Assembly: GCA_903834675.1 (NCBI GenBank)
Contig: CAILKC010000215.1
Coordinates: 1 to 27,068, forward strand
Direction: 5' to 3'
From: an uncultured Victivallales bacterium
GTDB taxonomy: Bacteria; Verrucomicrobiota; Lentisphaeria; Oligosphaerales; JAFGRS01
Length of the DNA: 27,068 bases
This document shows positions 24,546 through 27,068 of this stretch, one piece after another. Made by a program: the position numbers and the translations under genes. Within the stretch, counting starts at the first letter, position 1. Every line of letters begins with the position of its first letter. The notes below the pieces were generated by a model. It was given only the letters and a program-made list of their open reading frames with translations. It made no database searches and was not told the origin of the DNA.

Positions 24546-24986
24546 ATGAAGATCAGGCAGATATCGATCTTTCTCGAGAACAAGGCGGGACGCCTGGCGC
24601 ACGTGACCGGGGTCCTCTGTGACGCCGGGGTCAACATCCTGGCCCTGTCGCTGGCTGACACCAGCGATTTCGGCATCCTGAGGCTAATTGTCGACCGGCC
24701 CACGGCGGCGGATGCAGCCCTGAAGGGGAACAGCATCGTCTGCATGATCAACGAGGTCACGGCCGTCGAGGTCGACAATCATCCCGGCGGGCTGTACCGC
24801 ATTCTGAAGGCGCTGGATGGCAGCGGCGTCAACGTCGAATACATGTATGCCTTCGCCGAACCACGTTCACAGAAGGCCGCTCTGATCTTCCGCTTCGATG
24901 ACCCCATCCGGGCGGTGGGCGTGCTGGGTAAGGCGGGCATCAACGTCTTCCCCCAGGTCGACCTGGGGGTGCAATCCGACGGCTAA
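24546..24986 (+). CDS. Tandem ACT-domain protein
   Basis: A 146-residue protein made of two ACT domains (about 1-70 and 72-146), small-molecule-binding folds that usually sense amino acids. The first contains ENKAGRLAHVTGVLCDAGVN, the second NHPGGLYRILKALDGSGVNV. There is no enzyme domain. An ATG at 24534 is possible, but GGAGAG 4-9 nt before 24546 fits better. It directly follows the ligase gene and likely regulates it by binding an aromatic amino acid, which is inferred from gene context. Confidence 0.92.
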   Translation: MKIRQISIFLENKAGRLAHVTGVLCDAGVNILALSLADTSDFGILRLIVDRPTAADAALKGNSIVCMINEVTAVEVDNHPGGLYRILKALDGSGVNVEYMYAFAEPRSQKAALIFRFDDPIRAVGVLGKAGINVFPQVDLGVQSDG

Positions 24987-25016
24987 ACGCCGAGCGCCAC
25001 GGCAAGGGCCTTGGCC

Positions 25017-26042
25017 TCAGCGGTAGCGCGAGGCGGACTGCCACATGTCGGGATTGGTGCCAAAACAGGCCTTGAGCTCTGCTGTCGCTGCATCCAGAGC
25101 CAGCAGGACGGCCGGCTCGAGGCGCACCTGCATGGCTTGAGCGTTAGCGCGCATCTGGGCGGCATTGCGCGCCCCGACAAGCACCGAGGCCACGGCAGGG
25201 CGTGAGATGAGCCAGGCCAGGGCCACCTGCGCCATCGGTAGCCCGACCTCGTCCGAGAGCGCGGCGATCGCCCGCAGGGTGGCAAAGGTGAGGGTCTCAG
25301 CTCCCGGCTCGCCATGGCGCGCCTGGGGGCGGTTGCCGGCGAAATGCCGGGTCCGGGCCCGGCCCTCGGGAACCGCCTCGGCCGAGGAGAACTTGCCGGT
25401 CAAAAGTCCCTGGGCGATGGGACAGTAGCAGGTGATACTGACGGCATGGGCTACGCAGATTGGCGCGATTTCAGGCTCGATGGCGCGCCACAGCAGGTTG
25501 TAGGGGAGCTGGTTCACCTCGCAACGGTCCGCCACCAGCAATTCCGTCAGGTCCTGTCGGCCAAAGTTGGATACCGCGACGGCGCGGATCTTGCCCGCCT
25601 GCCGCAGGCGTTGCAGGCTCTCGATGGTTTCATGGATGGGCACCTCCCGGTTCGGCCAGTGCAGGTGGTAAACGTCAATGTAATCCGTACCGAGGTTTGC
25701 CAGGCTCTGGTCGCAACTGCGCTGGAGTTCGGCGTAGCTGCCGGCATGGTTAGGGCTGACCTTCGAGCCGATCACAGCCTGGCTGCGCCGACCCTTGAGC
25801 GCCTTGGCGAGAATCCGCTCCGAGGCGCCGGCCCCGTAACCTTCCGCCGTGTCGAAGAAGTTCACCCCCGCATCCAGGCCGGCGTGGATGGCGGCGATGG
25901 CGTCCCGCTCGTCCTGAGGGCCCCAGGTGGAGTCGCCCACGATGGCCCAGCACCCCATGGCCACCGGTGAGACGCGGATACCCGTCTCGCCGAGCCTGCG
26001 GCTCAAGTCACCCGCGGGGGCGCTATGTCCAGTCGCTGCCAT
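25017..26042 (-). CDS. Aldo/keto reductase
   Basis: NADPH-dependent oxidoreductase of 341 residues with the (beta/alpha)8 layout. The catalytic tetrad is visible: D and Y in NFFDTAEGYGAGASER, a Lys in VIGSKVSPNHAG, and His in YHLHWPN. The cofactor-binding C-terminal segment has SVLVGARNAAQMRANA. The N-terminus has RRLGETGIRVSPVAMGCWAI, matching the family's first strand. The start at 26042 lies 3 nt after the lipoprotein stop, and no SD is clear, so translation is probably coupled. It is convergent with the ACT gene, with a 30-nt gap. The substrate is unknown. Confidence 0.93.
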   Translation of the reverse strand: MAATGHSAPAGDLSRRLGETGIRVSPVAMGCWAIVGDSTWGPQDERDAIAAIHAGLDAGVNFFDTAEGYGAGASERILAKALKGRRSQAVIGSKVSPNHAGSYAELQRSCDQSLANLGTDYIDVYHLHWPNREVPIHETIESLQRLRQAGKIRAVAVSNFGRQDLTELLVADRCEVNQLPYNLLWRAIEPEIAPICVAHAVSITCYCPIAQGLLTGKFSSAEAVPEGRARTRHFAGNRPQARHGEPGAETLTFATLRAIAALSDEVGLPMAQVALAWLISRPAVASVLVGARNAAQMRANAQAMQVRLEPAVLLALDAATAELKACFGTNPDMWQSASRYR

Positions 26043-26045
26043 GGA

Positions 26046-26465
26046 TCACTTGCTGAGCGCGTCGATATCCTGCTGCAACCCCTGGAACAGCTCTTGGGAA
26101 GAGGCACGGTTGCCCCAGAAGCCGACACGAATCTGCACTTTTGTCGAATCGGGCGAACCGGACTTCAACTTGATCTTGACTTTGACATCCCGGAGATCCT
26201 GAAACACATAGAAACTCTTGTAGCCGTTGCAGGTCCGTTCGCGCTCAATCAGGCGTGCCCGGGTGGCCGTCTTGCGCAGCGCCTTATCAACGATGTAGTG
26301 GGGAGCCGCCACCGGCGCGCGGAGCGAACCGCGCCGGTAAATGGCCGTCGAGGTGCCGCCTACCGCTACCGCGGCGGCGCCCACCCCCACCGCAACACAC
26401 CCTTCGACTAGCAGAGCCAGCGTGAACACTGACAGCACGACTGCAGAACGTCCTCTGGGTGTCAT
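26046..26465 (-). CDS. DUF3568-like lipoprotein
   Basis: A 139-residue secreted protein. Residues 1-22 form a signal peptide (MTPRGRS then a hydrophobic core) ending in a lipobox-like LVEGC with C23 as the lipidated residue. A Gly/Ala/Val-rich stretch follows, then a soluble domain with KVKIKLKSGSPDSTKVQIRV and a conserved-looking C-terminal helix. This matches DUF3568-type lipoproteins, which have no known function and are common in PVC-group genomes. It is likely anchored in the outer membrane. It heads a two-gene transcript with the reductase. Confidence 0.78.
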   Translation of the reverse strand: MTPRGRSAVVLSVFTLALLVEGCVAVGVGAAAVAVGGTSTAIYRRGSLRAPVAAPHYIVDKALRKTATRARLIERERTCNGYKSFYVFQDLRDVKVKIKLKSGSPDSTKVQIRVGFWGNRASSQELFQGLQQDIDALSK

Positions 26466-26790
26466 GGGCGGTTCGACCTCCGGCTTCGTTGGCTTGCATC
26501 CCGAAAACGCCTGCTACGCGGGCAACATCCCGGCCCGGGGCAGCGACCACGGGTCCAGCCGTGCACACGAGCGCGGCGCGAACCGGAACCCGTACCTTCA
26601 TGCGTGATAACGTAACGCCGGTTTGACGCAGGGCAATGGCTTCGGACCGCAGTTCAGGCGGATAGAAGAGTGCCCCGTCACGAGCGTGGGTCGGGCGCAG
26701 GTCAGCTCCGTAGGGGTTCGCTTGTCTGAGAACCGCAGAGGGTCGAGAGCCTGCCCGCCGTGGTGGGTCGAGAGACGAGGGGGGGGCGCA
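26466..26790. other. Region without a supported gene
   Basis: No supported coding region on either strand. A weak minus-strand promoter candidate for the lipoprotein exists: TTGCCC (26631-26636), 16-nt spacer, TACGTT (26609-26614), with a leader of about 135 nt. Confidence 0.35.
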
Positions 26791-26820
26791 GTATCGGTAT
26801 CGGTATCGGTATCGAAATCG
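26791..26820. repeat. Hexanucleotide repeat (GTATCG)4
   Basis: Four perfect GTATCG units followed by AAATCG. A second six-base-phased stretch (26897-26930, units such as GATTTC, GATGTC and AATCTC) lies about 80 bp away. Confidence 0.9.
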
Positions 26821-27004
26821 TCTTCCGTGCCGCGGGATGCCACGTAAGCGCTACAAGGCCGGTAACCGTCACGGTTGTCGTGCCCGAGTCCCCTTTGTCG
26901 ATTCGGTCCCGATTTCGATGTCAATCTCGATCCGCCATCCCACCGCTATGGTTTCGCGGCGGTACCCCCAGCCGCGGAAGTCGCGGGTTCGCCTCTGCCT
27001 CTTC

Positions 27005-27050
27005 AGCCCCGAAGGGGCGTAATCCCTCAGCCCAGGGCACCGCCCTGGGT
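27005..27050. repeat. Dispersed double-hairpin repeat, copy 2
   Basis: GCCCC-GAA-GGGGC (27006-27018) and CCCAGGGC-ACC-GCCCTGGG (27031-27049). On the reverse strand it aligns closely with copy 1 at 13743-13789, with the same arm lengths, the same order and a similar spacer, and with compensatory-looking loop changes. Confidence 0.85.
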
Positions 27051-27068
27051 ACCGGGCATACCCCAGAT

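Overview
The window is GC-rich bacterial chromosomal DNA with dense genes, SD-type ribosome binding sites and sigma70-like promoters. The two copies of a double-hairpin repeat, the hexanucleotide microsatellite, the DUF6785-type transporter, the DUF3568-type lipoprotein and the trimerisation-domain glycosidase together suggest the Planctomycetes/Lentisphaerae/Verrucomicrobia (PVC) group or a neighbouring phylum. No 16S rRNA or marker protein is present, so this is an inference.

Region A (1-9056) looks accessory. On the minus strand lie a VapBC-type toxin-antitoxin pair, a small hypothetical protein, and a three-gene run of a WYL-domain regulator, an Mre11/SbcD-like nuclease and a Rad50/SbcC-like ATPase. 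The ATPase lacks its C-terminal catalytic half near the left edge. A strong extended -10 promoter precedes the WYL gene. Divergent from the toxin-antitoxin pair is an AAA+ ATPase whose lid domain stops abruptly and meets, tail to tail, an unidentified minus-strand ORF. About 600 bp without a supported gene follow, ending in three copies of an 11-bp repeat beside tRNA-Thr(CGU). This layout fits a tRNA-linked island with decayed joints.

Region B (9302-16411) is metabolic: a hotdog thioesterase, a DeoR-family regulator, and the E2, E3 and fused E1 alpha-beta subunits of a 2-oxoacid dehydrogenase complex. The regulator, E2 and E3 probably form one transcript. A 249-bp gap carrying the dispersed hairpin repeat separates E3 from E1, and a long stem-loop follows E1.

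Region C (16480-21935) holds a large OPT-like membrane protein (DUF6785/DUF6784), a putative glycoside hydrolase with a beta-galactosidase-trimerisation-like domain, and a phosphomannose-isomerase-like cupin. This fits uptake and processing of a carbohydrate or glycoside, possibly feeding the dehydrogenase.

Region D (22045-26465) holds a DUF116-like cysteine-rich protein and a small PnuC-like membrane protein (minus strand), divergent from a phenylacetate-CoA ligase/tandem-ACT pair (plus strand). Convergent with that pair are an aldo/keto reductase and a DUF3568-like lipoprotein. The last 600 bp carry no supported gene but contain a hexanucleotide repeat and the second copy of the dispersed hairpin element.
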